Origin: UBA1181 sp963619325
GTDB lineage: Bacteria > Bacteroidota > Bacteroidia > Bacteroidales > Paludibacteraceae
NCBI GenBank assembly: GCA_963619325.1
Contig: CAVEVQ010000002.1
Location: 1-64,000 of the forward strand
Reading direction: 5' to 3'
Length of the DNA: 64,000 nucleotides
Below are positions 39,727 through 49,061 of this stretch, in pieces. The notes under the pieces were generated by a model. The model saw only the letters and a program-made list of their open reading frames with translations. It did not search any database and was not told the origin of the DNA. Position 1 is the stretch's first letter, and the number at the start of each line of letters is the position of its first letter. Position numbers and translations under genes: made by a program.

Positions 39727-41022
39727 TTATTTCGCAATAATCAAGAAGTAGTTTTTCTTTCCTTTCTGTACAAGAATGAAATGGTCGTTCAACAGCATGT
39801 CGGCACTGGTTACCATCTCGGTGTCGGTTACCTTCATTTTATTGATGGAGATTCCGCCTCCCTGCACCAGCTTTCTGTACTCTCCCTTTGATGGGAGTAC
39901 TTTTGCATTGGCTGTCAACAAATCTGCAACCTTAATGCCGTTTTTGATTTCCTCTTTTGAAACTTCAAATTGAGGAACTCCCTCAAATACCGACAACAAA
40001 GTCTCATCATCCAACTTCTTGAGCGATTCTGATGTTGCATTTCCGAAAAGAATGTTGGATGCTTCTACCGCTGCGTCGTAGTCTTCGATTGAGTGTACCA
40101 TCACGGTGATTTCTTTTGCCAATCTCTTCTGCAATGGTCTTGCTCCAGGATTCTCTTTCTGCTCGGCAATCAATCCCTCGATTTCTTCTTTTGGAAGACT
40201 GGTGAAAATCTTGATGTATCGCTCTGCATCCTCATCCGACACATTAAGCCAAAACTGATAGAACTTGTATGGCGAGGTGTATCTCTTGTCCAACCAAACG
40301 TTTCCTTGCTCTGTTTTTCCGAATTTCTTTCCGTCCGCCTTCGTGATAAGAGGGCAAGTCAGAGCGTACGCTTCTGCGCCGGAAATCTTGCGGATCATCT
40401 CCGTTCCTGTCGTGATGTTTCCCCATTGGTCCGCTCCACCCAACTGAAGTTTGCAGTTCTTGTTCGTGTTGAGGTAAACGTAGTCGTATCCTTGCAACAG
40501 TTGATATGAAAATTCTGTGAACGACATTCCGTCGGCTCCGTTCTCTCCTGTGAAGCGTCTCTTCACTGAGTCTTTCGACATCATGTAATTGACCGTGATG
40601 AGTTTCCCAATATTTCTGATGAAATCAAGGAAGGTGAATTCCTTCATCCAGTCATAATTGTTGACTAATTCGGCAGCGTTTGGGGCGTCGCTATTGAAAT
40701 CAAGGAATTTCTCCAGTTGTTTCTTAATGCACTCTTGGTTGTGGCGAAGTCGTGGCTCGTCAATCAACACTCGCTCTTGCGACTTCCCCGAAGGGTCTCC
40801 AATCATTCCCGTAGCACCACCGATGAGCGCTATAGGCTTGTGTCCGCTGCGCTGAAAATGGCGGAGCATCATCACACCAACAAGGTGTCCGATATGCAGC
40901 GAGTCTGCCGTAGGGTCAATGCCCAAATAGGCTGACGTCATCTCTTTCTGCAATTGCTCTTCTGTTCCTGGCGTCATGTCCTGGATCATGCCGCGCCATC
41001 TAAGTTCTTCTACAAAATTCAT
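39727..41022 (-). CDS. tyrS: Tyrosyl-tRNA synthetase
   Basis: This class I synthetase charges tRNA-Tyr. The HIGH motif is literal at residues 43-46 (ADSLHIGHLVG), and the KMSKS-type loop is KKFGKTEQGN near 232-241, the KFGKT form of many bacterial TyrS. A C-terminal S4 RNA-binding domain (KVLPSKGEYRKLVQGGGISI) is present. The 431-residue length is normal. It diverges from efp. Confidence 0.96.
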   Translation of the reverse strand: MNFVEELRWRGMIQDMTPGTEEQLQKEMTSAYLGIDPTADSLHIGHLVGVMMLRHFQRSGHKPIALIGGATGMIGDPSGKSQERVLIDEPRLRHNQECIKKQLEKFLDFNSDAPNAAELVNNYDWMKEFTFLDFIRNIGKLITVNYMMSKDSVKRRFTGENGADGMSFTEFSYQLLQGYDYVYLNTNKNCKLQLGGADQWGNITTGTEMIRKISGAEAYALTCPLITKADGKKFGKTEQGNVWLDKRYTSPYKFYQFWLNVSDEDAERYIKIFTSLPKEEIEGLIAEQKENPGARPLQKRLAKEITVMVHSIEDYDAAVEASNILFGNATSESLKKLDDETLLSVFEGVPQFEVSKEEIKNGIKVADLLTANAKVLPSKGEYRKLVQGGGISINKMKVTDTEMVTSADMLLNDHFILVQKGKKNYFLIIAK

Positions 41023-41074
41023 CGAATTAATTGTACCTTATTTATATGTTTAGAATTACGAAATCTCTTTTTTG

Positions 41075-41082
41075 CAAAGATA
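41075..41082 (-). promoter_or_regulatory. -7 element in front of tyrS
   Basis: TATCTTTG on the minus strand, 52 bases ahead of the tyrS ATG, fits TAnnTTTG. No good -33 box is seen. Confidence 0.42.
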
Positions 41083-41122
41083 ATCAAACTTTCTATACCC
41101 ATAATCTTTTGAAGTCGTTGCT

Positions 41123-41152
41123 TTTGAATTTTGCGGAAAAATGTTACTTTTG
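41123..41152 (+). promoter_or_regulatory. Promoter of efp
   Basis: A -33 TTTG (41123-41126) and a -7 TACTTTTG (41145-41152) with an 18-base spacer fit the Bacteroidota promoter consensus. The expected transcript has a leader of about 60 bases before the efp ATG. Confidence 0.65.
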
Positions 41153-41217
41153 CAATTCTGACGAGTATTCACTCCGATTCGTAGAATTTAAACTTAAACA
41201 ATAAGCAAAGAAATCGT

Positions 41218-41781
41218 ATGATTAATGCACAAGACATTAAGAATGGAACTTGCATCCGTATGGACGGCAACCTCTATTTCTGCATTGAGTTCCTGCATGT
41301 AAAGCCAGGAAAAGGTAACACGTTTATGCGCACAAAGTTGAAAAACGTTGTTGATGGACGTGTGTTAGAGCGTCGTTTTAACATTGGTGAGAAATTGGAA
41401 GATGTGAGAGTTGAGCGTCGCGATCACCAATATGTTTACAAAGAGGGCGAGGACTATATGTTCATGAATACTGAGACTTACGAGCAGTTCCCTATCGCTC
41501 ACGATTTGATAACAGGCGTTGATTACATGAAGGAAGGTGATGTCGTTGAAGTGGTTTTTGATGCTTCTACGGAAACAGTCCTTTTCGCAGAGATGCCAGT
41601 TAAGACCCAATTGAAAATCACATACACAGAGCCAGGTATCAAGGGAGATACTGCTACTAACACTTTGAAGCCTGCCACCGTTGAGACAGGTGCCACAGTC
41701 CGTGTGCCTTTGTTCATAAACGAGGGAGAATCTATTGTTGTTGACACTCGCGATGGTTCTTACGTTGAAAGAGTAAAATAA
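41218..41781 (+). CDS. efp: Elongation factor P
   Basis: EF-P rescues ribosomes stalled at polyproline. The 187-residue protein has three beta domains. The tip loop that reaches the peptidyl-transferase centre is HVKPGKGNTF with Lys32 at the position modified in E. coli. Enzymes for the modification are not in the window. The C-terminal signature (PGIKGDTATNTLKPATVETG) is intact. It has its own promoter and is followed by a short hairpin before the methyltransferase gene. Confidence 0.96.
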   Translation: MINAQDIKNGTCIRMDGNLYFCIEFLHVKPGKGNTFMRTKLKNVVDGRVLERRFNIGEKLEDVRVERRDHQYVYKEGEDYMFMNTETYEQFPIAHDLITGVDYMKEGDVVEVVFDASTETVLFAEMPVKTQLKITYTEPGIKGDTATNTLKPATVETGATVRVPLFINEGESIVVDTRDGSYVERVK

Positions 41782-41794
41782 TTTTTGGAATCTA

Positions 41795-41828
41795 AACGGG
41801 AAGGCCTTCTTTTGTCTTCCCGTTCTTT
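41795..41828 (+). terminator. Possible weak terminator or attenuator behind efp
   Basis: AACGGGAAG (41795-41803) pairs with CTTCCCGTT (41816-41824) and is followed by CTTTGTT. The T run is short, so some read-through into the methyltransferase gene, which starts 11 bases later, is likely. Confidence 0.6.
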
Positions 41829-41834
41829 GTTAAA

Positions 41835-42632
41835 ATGCTGGCTTTTTACATGCGGTATTTTTGGAAGTATTTATCGTATTTGTTTCACGCAAAACACAGA
41901 AAGGGTTTCGGCATTCACTCTCCATTCGTTTTTTACTTGGTGACGATGGTGATAGAGGAGAAATTGCCATATTATCGGTTTGTGCAAATTGAAAACCTTC
42001 GAACGCTGCTTACTAAGACGAAAAAGAAAATCAGAGAAAACAGAGATGGAGTCGAGAATGAACGCCGGATTTCGGATTTTGTAAGAGAAAGTTCTATTTC
42101 TCCATCATACGACCAATTGTTGTTTCGTTTGGTGAACTTTTTCAAACCTAAAAACGTGGTCGAAATAGGAGATAGTGTTGGAATCACAACACTTTATTTG
42201 GCTACGTCTGATACACGTCGTCCCACTTACACGATTTGTGAATCAAAGGATTTGGCCGATTTTGCTCATACAACATTTGGGAAAATTGGTCTACAAAATA
42301 TAATACAGTTAACGGGTAGTGTTGAAGAAAAATTGCCTGCTGTCCTTTCAAAAGAAAAAAATGTGGATTTCGTATATATTGGGAGAGAGGTTTCAGTTGA
42401 ATCTATTCAAAAATCGTTGGATATGTTGTCTCCGAGTTTTACGGGCAAAACAGTTCTCCTAATGTCTGACATTTGGAAAGATGACCGAAAAAAACTTTGG
42501 AAATCCGTAAAAAAACAGGTGAGGGGAAGAGTTAGTATAGATATGTTCCATTATGGAATGCTTATCTTTAACGAGGATTTACAATGTGAAGATTACAATT
42601 TATTGTACTTTCCTCCGTTGTTTAAAAAATAA
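41835..42632 (+). CDS. Class I SAM-dependent methyltransferase (O-methyltransferase-like)
   Basis: This 265-residue protein has a Rossmann-type AdoMet-binding motif KNVVEIGDSVGITTLYLA, followed by TYTICESKDLADFA (acidic residue for ribose) and DFVYIGREV, in the order of class I methyltransferases. The N-terminal ~90 residues are basic and aromatic (FGIHSPFVFYLVTMVIEEKL), a start seen in a Bacteroidota family of unknown target. Another start at the ATG at 41850 is possible. It follows efp closely and may share its transcript. Confidence 0.78.
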   Translation: MLAFYMRYFWKYLSYLFHAKHRKGFGIHSPFVFYLVTMVIEEKLPYYRFVQIENLRTLLTKTKKKIRENRDGVENERRISDFVRESSISPSYDQLLFRLVNFFKPKNVVEIGDSVGITTLYLATSDTRRPTYTICESKDLADFAHTTFGKIGLQNIIQLTGSVEEKLPAVLSKEKNVDFVYIGREVSVESIQKSLDMLSPSFTGKTVLLMSDIWKDDRKKLWKSVKKQVRGRVSIDMFHYGMLIFNEDLQCEDYNLLYFPPLFKK

Positions 42633-42680
42633 CAAAGTGTGATATTCTGAAAGATTGGTGCAGATTTTTTCTTACAAAAA

Positions 42681-42711
42681 GTTGTCTTGAAAGAAAAAAA
42701 ATATATTTTTG
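42681..42711 (+). promoter_or_regulatory. Promoter of the DUF2795 gene
   Basis: A -7 TATTTTTG (42704-42711) and a -33-like GTTG (42681-42684) with a 19-base spacer fit the Bacteroidota consensus. A leader of about 60 bases precedes the start codon. Confidence 0.5.
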
Positions 42712-42775
42712 CACACCTTGAATTTTTAACGTATTTTTAGAAAATAATATTTAAAGATAAAAAGAGGAGGTAACA

Positions 42776-42997
42776 ATGTATTGGACTTTAGAATTAGCTT
42801 CAAAGTTGGAAGATGCGCCTTGGCCGGCAACTAAGGACGAGTTGGTTGATTTTGCAGTACGTTCATGTGCTCCTATGGAGGTTATTGAGAATCTTCAAGA
42901 GATGGAAGATGAAGGTGAAATCTATGAGAGCATAGAGGATATTTGGCCGGATTATCCAAGCAAAGAGGATTTTTTCTTTAACGAGGAAGAATATTAA
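42776..42997 (+). CDS. DUF2795 domain protein
   Basis: This small acidic protein of 73 residues (MYWTLELASKLEDAPWPATK as N-terminus, then DELVDFAVRSCAPMEVIENL) matches the conserved DUF2795 proteins of Bacteroidota, whose function is unknown. The ATG is preceded by a full AGGAGG (42765-42770) at a 5-base distance, a canonical ribosome binding site that is uncommon in this phylum and in this window. A high translation rate is possible. It has its own promoter. Confidence 0.85.
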   Translation: MYWTLELASKLEDAPWPATKDELVDFAVRSCAPMEVIENLQEMEDEGEIYESIEDIWPDYPSKEDFFFNEEEY

Positions 42998-43089
42998 CAT
43001 ACGGACTGGGGGCTTGTTGAAAAGTTTTCCTGTGAAAAATAGGTAAAAGTCTCCCATGTTATGTGAAATATTGTAAAAATATAGTAATA

Positions 43090-43119
43090 TTGTAATGTTT
43101 TTGCAGAGGGCTATTTTTG
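43090..43119 (+). promoter_or_regulatory. Promoter of the type IX secretion operon (porP)
   Basis: A -7 TATTTTTG at 43112-43119 with a weak -33 ATTG around 43089-43092 at a 19-base spacing. The porP ATG is at 43126, only six bases beyond the -7 element, so the transcript would be nearly leaderless if this promoter is used. Confidence 0.5.
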
Positions 43120-43125
43120 TATAGT

Positions 43126-44103
43126 ATGAAGAGACTCTTGTTCGTATTGATATCAGCGGTTTTTGTGCCGATTTTTGGTGTCTTCGGGCAGAAAAGTCCA
43201 CAATATAGCCAATTTCTGGAATTACAACCGGCGGTCAACCCTGCGTACGTGGCATCCGATGACATGATGAGTGTCGGCGGTGTTTATCGTTTGCAGTGGG
43301 TTGGATTTAGCGGAAGCCCCACAGACTTGTTGGTCTCAGTGGCTTATCCCTTGAAAATAGGGGATAAGAGGCATGGAATAGGGGTGATTTTCGCTAAAGA
43401 TGATGTGGGTCTATTTACGGACCAAAGCGTTCTTTTTCAGTATTCGTATCGTTTTAAACTCTTAAGAGGTGAATTGAGTTTAGGATTGGATGTGGGTTTC
43501 ATGAGCCAGACATTCGACAAAGATAAGGTTGATTTGACGGGCGGAGATGGCGAGTTGATGGGCGGAGATGAGTATCATAAAGAGTCGGATCCATTCATAG
43601 ATGGTTTCACCGCTGATGGTTATAGTGATGTCGCTTTTGATGTGTCTTTTGGATGCATGTATAAGGTTGAACGTGGTTTCGTGGGTGTTTCTGCTAAACA
43701 CCTAAATGCGTCGAAGATAGACTTGGGGTCGTCTGCTTATCAGATGTACGTCCCGAGGTACTATTACGCTGCGGGAGGATACACGTTTGACACGGCGAAG
43801 CCAGAATGGACTGTGATGCCATCGGCTCAGTTTCGTACGGATTTTTCCACTTGGATGGCAGAAGTCTTAGGTCTTTTTGAGTACAAGAAGAGGGTGAGAT
43901 TAGGATTAGCTTATCGCTTCGGGGATGCATTTGTTTTCCATTTTGGATTGGATGTTATTCAAGGTCTGCGATTCGGTTATACTTACGATTTGCCAACATC
44001 AAGGATGGTGAAGTCAGGTGGAAGTCATGAATTTTCTTTGCGGTATAGTTTTAAACCACAGTTTGCCAAAAAGAATAAATATAAGAGTGAGCGGATATTA
44101 TAG
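43126..44103 (+). CDS. porP: PorP/SprF family type IX secretion system membrane protein
   Basis: This 325-residue outer-membrane beta-barrel protein has a signal peptide (MKRLLFVLISAVFVPIFGVF) and the family start QKSPQYSQFLELQPAVNPAY. The rest is beta strands with the RLGLAYRFGDAFVFHFGLD block near the end. PorP helps assemble the type IX secretion machine and the cargo anchor at the outer membrane. The ATG at 43126 gives the signal peptide, and an upstream in-frame TTG lies inside the promoter. It precedes porK by 40 bases, the usual order porP-K-L-M-N. Confidence 0.93.
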   Translation: MKRLLFVLISAVFVPIFGVFGQKSPQYSQFLELQPAVNPAYVASDDMMSVGGVYRLQWVGFSGSPTDLLVSVAYPLKIGDKRHGIGVIFAKDDVGLFTDQSVLFQYSYRFKLLRGELSLGLDVGFMSQTFDKDKVDLTGGDGELMGGDEYHKESDPFIDGFTADGYSDVAFDVSFGCMYKVERGFVGVSAKHLNASKIDLGSSAYQMYVPRYYYAAGGYTFDTAKPEWTVMPSAQFRTDFSTWMAEVLGLFEYKKRVRLGLAYRFGDAFVFHFGLDVIQGLRFGYTYDLPTSRMVKSGGSHEFSLRYSFKPQFAKKNKYKSERIL

Positions 44104-44143
44104 TAAAAACAAAAATGACAAAGATAATAAAGTAGTTTATATC

Positions 44144-45547
44144 ATGAAAAAGCTGTTAATTATTTCATTAGTCGCCGTCCTCCTTGCTGCCTGCAGTGGG
44201 GAAAATGGAGAATTGGTGGGAGTTTACAACAAGTCTTGGAAGGAGCCGGTGCCGTATGGTATGTTGTATATCAAACGTGGATCTTTCACAATGGGTCAGA
44301 ATGACCAAGACGCTAACTGGGCAATGTCTTCACAGTCGCGTACTGTGTCTGTTGATGCCTTTTGGATGGATGAGACTGAGATTACGAATGGTGAGTACCT
44401 TCAGTTCGTTCAATGGGTGCGTGACTCTGTTGCCAGAGAAAAATTGTCTGAAGTAGATGAGACTTTCAAAATTTATCAAGACAAGGATGGTAACGAGTTG
44501 GAGAAACCCTATTTGAATTACAAGAAGAAAATTCCTTGGACAAAGGCTACGGAAGACCAAAAAATGGCGTTAGACAGCTTATACTACCAAGGAGAGGATA
44601 AATTGGAGTCATTCCAAGAGTTTAACAACACGTTGTTAATGTACAAGTATTCTTGGGTTGACTACGTTCAGGCTGCAAAGAAAGAAAACAAATTTGATCC
44701 GTTGTTAGGTCGTTATAATCGTAGTATCGCTGGTCTTGGAAAGACTAAGGATAGTGCAGATGTAATGGTTAAGAAGGATACTTCCATCTACAATGACAAA
44801 GGCGAAATTGAAAACATTACAGTTTATCGTGAGTTGAAGCACCGTTCTGACTTTATTTCAGTGAAGAGATTGAACATCTATCCTGATACATTGTGCTGGA
44901 TTCGTGACTACACATACGCATACAACGAGCCATATATGAGATTGTACTTCTCCCACCCTGGTTATGGAGAATATCCTGTGGTTGGTGTTTCATGGGAGCA
45001 GGCTCAGGCATTCTGTCATTGGCGTACTAACTACTACAACCAATACTTGATGGCTAATGGTTCTCCTCGTGTTCAGGACTATCGCCTCCCAACTGAGGCA
45101 GAGTGGGAATATGCTGCTCGTGGTGGTAAGAACTTGTCAATGTACCCTTGGGGAGGTAACTACATTCGTACTGCAAAGGGATGTTTCTTGGCTAACTTCA
45201 AGCCTCAGAGAGGAAACTACACTGATGATGGATATTTGATTTCATCTAAGGTTGCTTCATATCCACCAAATGATTATGGTTTATATGATATGGCAGGTAA
45301 TGTTTCAGAGTGGACATCTTCAGCATACCACGAGTCAAACTATTCATTTGTACACGACTTGAACCCAAGTTACGAATACAATGCAAAGAGTTCTGACAAA
45401 GATGTAATGAGAAGAAAGGTGATTCGTGGTGGTTCATGGAAAGATGTAGGAATCTTCTTGCAATGTGGTGTTCGTACATACGAGTATCAAAATGAGAACA
45501 GATCTTTCTTAGGATTTAGATGTGTTCGTACTTACATCGGTGAGTAA
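44144..45547 (+). CDS. porK: Type IX secretion system lipoprotein PorK/GldK
   Basis: The lipoprotein signal has its acceptor Cys at 17 (LLAAC). The mature 450 residues contain a formylglycine-generating-enzyme-like (SUMF1) fold, recognised by YGMLYIKRGSFTMG near the start, RLPTEAEWEYAARGG and GNVSEWTSSAY, then RGGSWKD and FLGFRCVRT at the end. PorK and PorN form the large ring at the periplasmic face of the outer membrane. I use the ATG at 44144, because the longer frame upstream lies within porP. Its catalytic role as a sulfatase modifier is not expected. Confidence 0.95.
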   Translation: MKKLLIISLVAVLLAACSGENGELVGVYNKSWKEPVPYGMLYIKRGSFTMGQNDQDANWAMSSQSRTVSVDAFWMDETEITNGEYLQFVQWVRDSVAREKLSEVDETFKIYQDKDGNELEKPYLNYKKKIPWTKATEDQKMALDSLYYQGEDKLESFQEFNNTLLMYKYSWVDYVQAAKKENKFDPLLGRYNRSIAGLGKTKDSADVMVKKDTSIYNDKGEIENITVYRELKHRSDFISVKRLNIYPDTLCWIRDYTYAYNEPYMRLYFSHPGYGEYPVVGVSWEQAQAFCHWRTNYYNQYLMANGSPRVQDYRLPTEAEWEYAARGGKNLSMYPWGGNYIRTAKGCFLANFKPQRGNYTDDGYLISSKVASYPPNDYGLYDMAGNVSEWTSSAYHESNYSFVHDLNPSYEYNAKSSDKDVMRRKVIRGGSWKDVGIFLQCGVRTYEYQNENRSFLGFRCVRTYIGE

Positions 45548-45602
45548 TAGTAAAATCAGAAAATAAAAAAAACAATAGTATTAACTTTAATTCAGATTAA
45601 AA

Positions 45603-46445
45603 ATGGGATTTGCAGAATTACAAGCGTCACCAGGATATCAGAAGTTTACTGGTTTGGCTTACGGATTAGGAGCATCAGTCGTAATTATTGGTGCGTTGTT
45701 TAAGATTATGCACTGGCCAGGAGCTTCTGTGGTGTTGACTGCAGGTATGTTGGTTGAGGCGTTCCTCTTCGCTTTGTCAGCGTTTGATAAGCCTCACAAG
45801 GAGTATCACTGGGAGGTTGTATATCCAGAGTTAGCAGCAGACGACCATGAAGCTGCACCTGCTGGTAAGAAGAAGGAAGCTAAGAAAGCTGAGGAAGATA
45901 AGACATTGCCTCAGATTCAAGAGGTTCGTCAGTTGGTAGATACTCAAATGAAGAATTTGGTAAGTGGCGTTCAAAAGTTGAACGAGACTGCAGGTCAGTT
46001 GAACAACTTATCATCTGCCGCTGCTATCTCTGATGCATACACTAAGAATTTGGAGTCTGCTTCTGCTGCTGCTAGTGCGTTTGCTAACTCACAGAAGAAC
46101 TTGAAGGCTTCTTCTGACTCTTTGGTATCATCTTACGAGAGCATTGCCGCAAACATCGGAAATGCTTCTAAGGGTTCTCAGAACTTCGCAAGCCAGATCG
46201 ATGGTATCAACAAGAACATCTCTACAATCAATTCAGTATTTGAACTTCAAGTTAAGTCAGTTAACGAGCAGAATGAGGCTATGAAGTCTTTGTCTACAGC
46301 GGTTAAGACTATCGAGTCTTCTTTGAATGGTTCTGCTGCAGGTGTAGAGGAATACAAGAAACAAGTTGCTCTCTTGAGCAGTCAATTGACAAGTTTGAAC
46401 AAGGTTTACGGCAATATGCTTAACGCTATGACCATTAGAAACTAA
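45603..46445 (+). CDS. porL: Type IX secretion system motor protein PorL/GldL
   Basis: PorL forms the proton-powered inner-membrane motor of type IX secretion and gliding. The N-terminal part has two membrane helices (VVIIGALFKIMHWPGASVVL and the following AGMLVEAFLFALSAF with Glu52). The conserved helix Glu couples proton flow in this family. The C-terminal ~200 residues are cytoplasmic and helical, rich in Ala, Ser and Asn. The length of 280 residues is normal. Confidence 0.95.
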   Translation: MGFAELQASPGYQKFTGLAYGLGASVVIIGALFKIMHWPGASVVLTAGMLVEAFLFALSAFDKPHKEYHWEVVYPELAADDHEAAPAGKKKEAKKAEEDKTLPQIQEVRQLVDTQMKNLVSGVQKLNETAGQLNNLSSAAAISDAYTKNLESASAAASAFANSQKNLKASSDSLVSSYESIAANIGNASKGSQNFASQIDGINKNISTINSVFELQVKSVNEQNEAMKSLSTAVKTIESSLNGSAAGVEEYKKQVALLSSQLTSLNKVYGNMLNAMTIRN

Positions 46446-46494
46446 TACGAGGGTTAATTTTCTGAAGTTTAATTAAATCTAAAGTATAGTTACT

Positions 46495-48114
46495 ATGGGT
46501 GGAGCGAAAAATTGTCCGGAGACCCCGAGACAGAAGATGATATCCATGATGTACTTGGTGTTGACCGCAATGCTTGCATTGAATGTGTCTGCCCAAATCT
46601 TGAATGGATATGCGCTGGTAAACGACTCTATGAAGAAGAGTATTTTAATCAGTGGTAGTAAAGTAGACGGCCTTGTTGGTCAGTTTGATGGTTTGAGCCA
46701 CTCAGACTCAATTAAGGCCCTTAAGATGAAGCCAAAAATTGATAGTGTAATTGCTCAATCTAATGCTTTCATTGAATATGTAAAGGAATTAGAGTGTAAG
46801 ATTATCACGACTGTGAATGGTGGTGGTTATGCAGAAGCAGGCAAGGTAACGATCAATGGCGTAGAATATGATGAGGAACTTGATCCAGGAAAGAATGGTG
46901 ATTTGAATATCGCTAGTCAGATTGGATTGGTTGAGAAAGACAAAGCGTCTGGAAAAATCAATGGTGTCGTTCTTGAGGAGAGAATGAAAGAATACCGTGA
47001 TTTCATGGTAACCGTTGATACTAGTGCTGCTGCGGTTAATCAAATCAATGAGACTTTCGCTACTGAGAAGATTAAGTCTAAGGATGGCGAGACTCACACT
47101 TGGTATTCTGCTATCTTTGAAGACATGCCTGCGATCGCAACTTTGGCTGTCTTGAACAAGATTCAGAATGACGTAAAGATTGCAGAAGGTAATGCTTTGG
47201 CTTATTTGATTGGAGCAATGGATGCAGGAGATTTCCGTGTGAACAAGATTCAGGCTTTGCCAATCGCAGCAACTTCGTATGTAATGCGTGGTAACAAGTA
47301 TTCTGCACAGATTGTCTTGGCTGCGACTGACTCTACCAAGAAACCTGAAATTCTCATTAATGGTAAGCCATTGGAGAATGATATGTACGAGGTAAGTTGT
47401 GGTTCTGCCGGTCCTCAGAAATACTCTGGAGAGATGGTTTTGACAAAGAAGGACGGAACTCAAGCGCGTTATCCATTCATCGGTGAGTATATGGTAGGTG
47501 AGCCAACAGCTACTGTGTCTGCTGATTTGATGAATGTGTTATATGCAGGATTTGACAACCCTGTCAGTGTGTCTGTTCCAGGTTGTGCACAGAGTGATAT
47601 CTCAATCTCTGTTTCAAACTGCAAATCACAGTCTAAGACAGGTAAGGGTTGGATTATCAAGCCTGCGCAGGTTGGTACCCCATGTGTGATTTCAGTAAGC
47701 GCAATGGTTGCTGGCAAGCAAACTCCTATTGCAAAGAAGGAGTTCCGTGTAAAGAAGTTGCCAGACCCATTAGCAATGCTTGAAGTTAAAGGTTCAACAG
47801 GAGGAAAAGACTATTTCAAGGGAGGCAAGGCAATCGCAAAGAACACTTTGTTGACTGCAGATCGTGTTGTCGCAAGATTGGACGATGCTGACTTGGATGT
47901 TAAGTACAAAGTGTTGGAGTTCTCTCTGAACTATTTTGACTCAATGGGTAATACCTTGGTTGAGAAGGCTAGTGGTGAGAGATTGACAGATCGCCAGAAG
48001 AAGGTATTCAAGGAGATGACGAAGGCAAAGACGGTCTACGTTTCTAACACATTGGCAATCGGACAGGATAACTTGAAGCGTACTTTGCCACCAGTTGAAG
48101 TAAAGATTAAGTAA
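46495..48114 (+). CDS. porM: Type IX secretion system motor protein PorM/GldM
   Basis: This 539-residue protein has a short cytoplasmic end with the conserved Arg in ETPRQKMISMMYLVLTAMLA, one membrane helix and a long periplasmic part that should span to the PorK/N ring. Inside it are a helical N-terminal domain and three beta-sandwich domains (for example KYSAQIVLAATDSTKKPEIL and NPVSVSVPGCAQSDISIS). It completes the rotary motor with PorL, with a 49-base gap between the genes. Confidence 0.95.
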   Translation: MGGAKNCPETPRQKMISMMYLVLTAMLALNVSAQILNGYALVNDSMKKSILISGSKVDGLVGQFDGLSHSDSIKALKMKPKIDSVIAQSNAFIEYVKELECKIITTVNGGGYAEAGKVTINGVEYDEELDPGKNGDLNIASQIGLVEKDKASGKINGVVLEERMKEYRDFMVTVDTSAAAVNQINETFATEKIKSKDGETHTWYSAIFEDMPAIATLAVLNKIQNDVKIAEGNALAYLIGAMDAGDFRVNKIQALPIAATSYVMRGNKYSAQIVLAATDSTKKPEILINGKPLENDMYEVSCGSAGPQKYSGEMVLTKKDGTQARYPFIGEYMVGEPTATVSADLMNVLYAGFDNPVSVSVPGCAQSDISISVSNCKSQSKTGKGWIIKPAQVGTPCVISVSAMVAGKQTPIAKKEFRVKKLPDPLAMLEVKGSTGGKDYFKGGKAIAKNTLLTADRVVARLDDADLDVKYKVLEFSLNYFDSMGNTLVEKASGERLTDRQKKVFKEMTKAKTVYVSNTLAIGQDNLKRTLPPVEVKIK

Positions 48115-48147
48115 TCGTGTGAATAGCTAAGAATAAAGTTTAAAGAT

Positions 48148-49035
48148 ATGAGAAAGTATTTTAAATTTTTGTTTGTTGGATTTGCTGCTTTAGCTGTTAA
48201 TTCAGTGTATGCTCAAGTTGAAGAAGATGCCTTCTTTGATGATTTAGGTGAGGTTTCTACAGAAATCCCTTCTAATATGCCAACAAGTGGTCCTAAGGAT
48301 GGTCTGGAACCAATAGAATTGCCGAATCCGCGTGCGGACGATATTTATTGGCAGAAGGTCATTTATAGAACTATCGATTTGCGCGAGAAGATGAATTTTC
48401 CTTTGTACTATCCAGAAGAGGCTCAAGATAACAGACAAAGTTTCTTTTCTCTGATCTTTAGACTCGTTCAGGAAGGCAAAATCAACGTGTATGAATATCT
48501 TGACACTCGTGAGATTTTCACGGACGACCATATTACTTCTTTTAGAGATTTGGTTGACAAGTACGAGATTATCCATACGATAAAGGCTGATTCTTTGACT
48601 AACGATTCTGTTATTGTTGTTGATGATAGTGATGTTCCTAACCGTGATATCGTAAAATACTACGTTAAAGAGGTTTGGTACTTTGACAAAATCACTTCTA
48701 CATTCAACGCACGTATTATTGCTTTCTGTCCTATAATGGTTAAGGAAACAGATTTGGGTATTCAGAAATTCCCTTTGTTCTGGGTTCCGTTCGAGTCTTT
48801 GAGACCATATATGGCGCAACAGGAGGTTTTAATTACAGACAGAAACAATGGCGCAAGACCTTCTTTGGATGATATTTTCATCAAGAGAAGATTCTCAAGT
48901 TACATCTACAAGGAGTCTAATGTGTACAACAGAAACTTGTTGGAATACAATTCGACAGCCGAGGATGTAAGGAAGGAGCAGGCAAGAGTCAAGATGTTAC
49001 TTCTCAATTTCGAGAACGATTTGTGGGAGTACTAA
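48148..49035 (+). CDS. porN: Type IX secretion system protein PorN/GldN
   Basis: This 295-residue periplasmic protein has a signal peptide (MRKYFKFLFVGFAALAVNSV, cut after YAQ). The family features are visible: DDIYWQKVIYRTIDLREKMN, FPLYYPEEA, FSLIFRLVQEGKINVYEYLD and VKYYVKEVWYFDK. It forms the ring with PorK. The last gene of the operon, followed by a strong terminator. Confidence 0.95.
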   Translation: MRKYFKFLFVGFAALAVNSVYAQVEEDAFFDDLGEVSTEIPSNMPTSGPKDGLEPIELPNPRADDIYWQKVIYRTIDLREKMNFPLYYPEEAQDNRQSFFSLIFRLVQEGKINVYEYLDTREIFTDDHITSFRDLVDKYEIIHTIKADSLTNDSVIVVDDSDVPNRDIVKYYVKEVWYFDKITSTFNARIIAFCPIMVKETDLGIQKFPLFWVPFESLRPYMAQQEVLITDRNNGARPSLDDIFIKRRFSSYIYKESNVYNRNLLEYNSTAEDVRKEQARVKMLLLNFENDLWEY

Positions 49036-49061
49036 TCGACTTGTTGATATAAACTATACGG

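Noticed and set aside
44144..45547. Sulfatase-modifying (formylglycine-generating) enzyme
   Set aside because: The SUMF1 fold is structural in PorK/GldK. The lipoprotein signal and the porP-K-L-M-N order settle the identity.
46789..47463. Minus-strand open frame of 224 codons
   Set aside because: It is antisense to porM, a clear family member in an intact operon. Its translation has no recognisable domain.
48244..48819. Minus-strand open frame of 191 codons
   Set aside because: It is antisense to porN and shows no family features.
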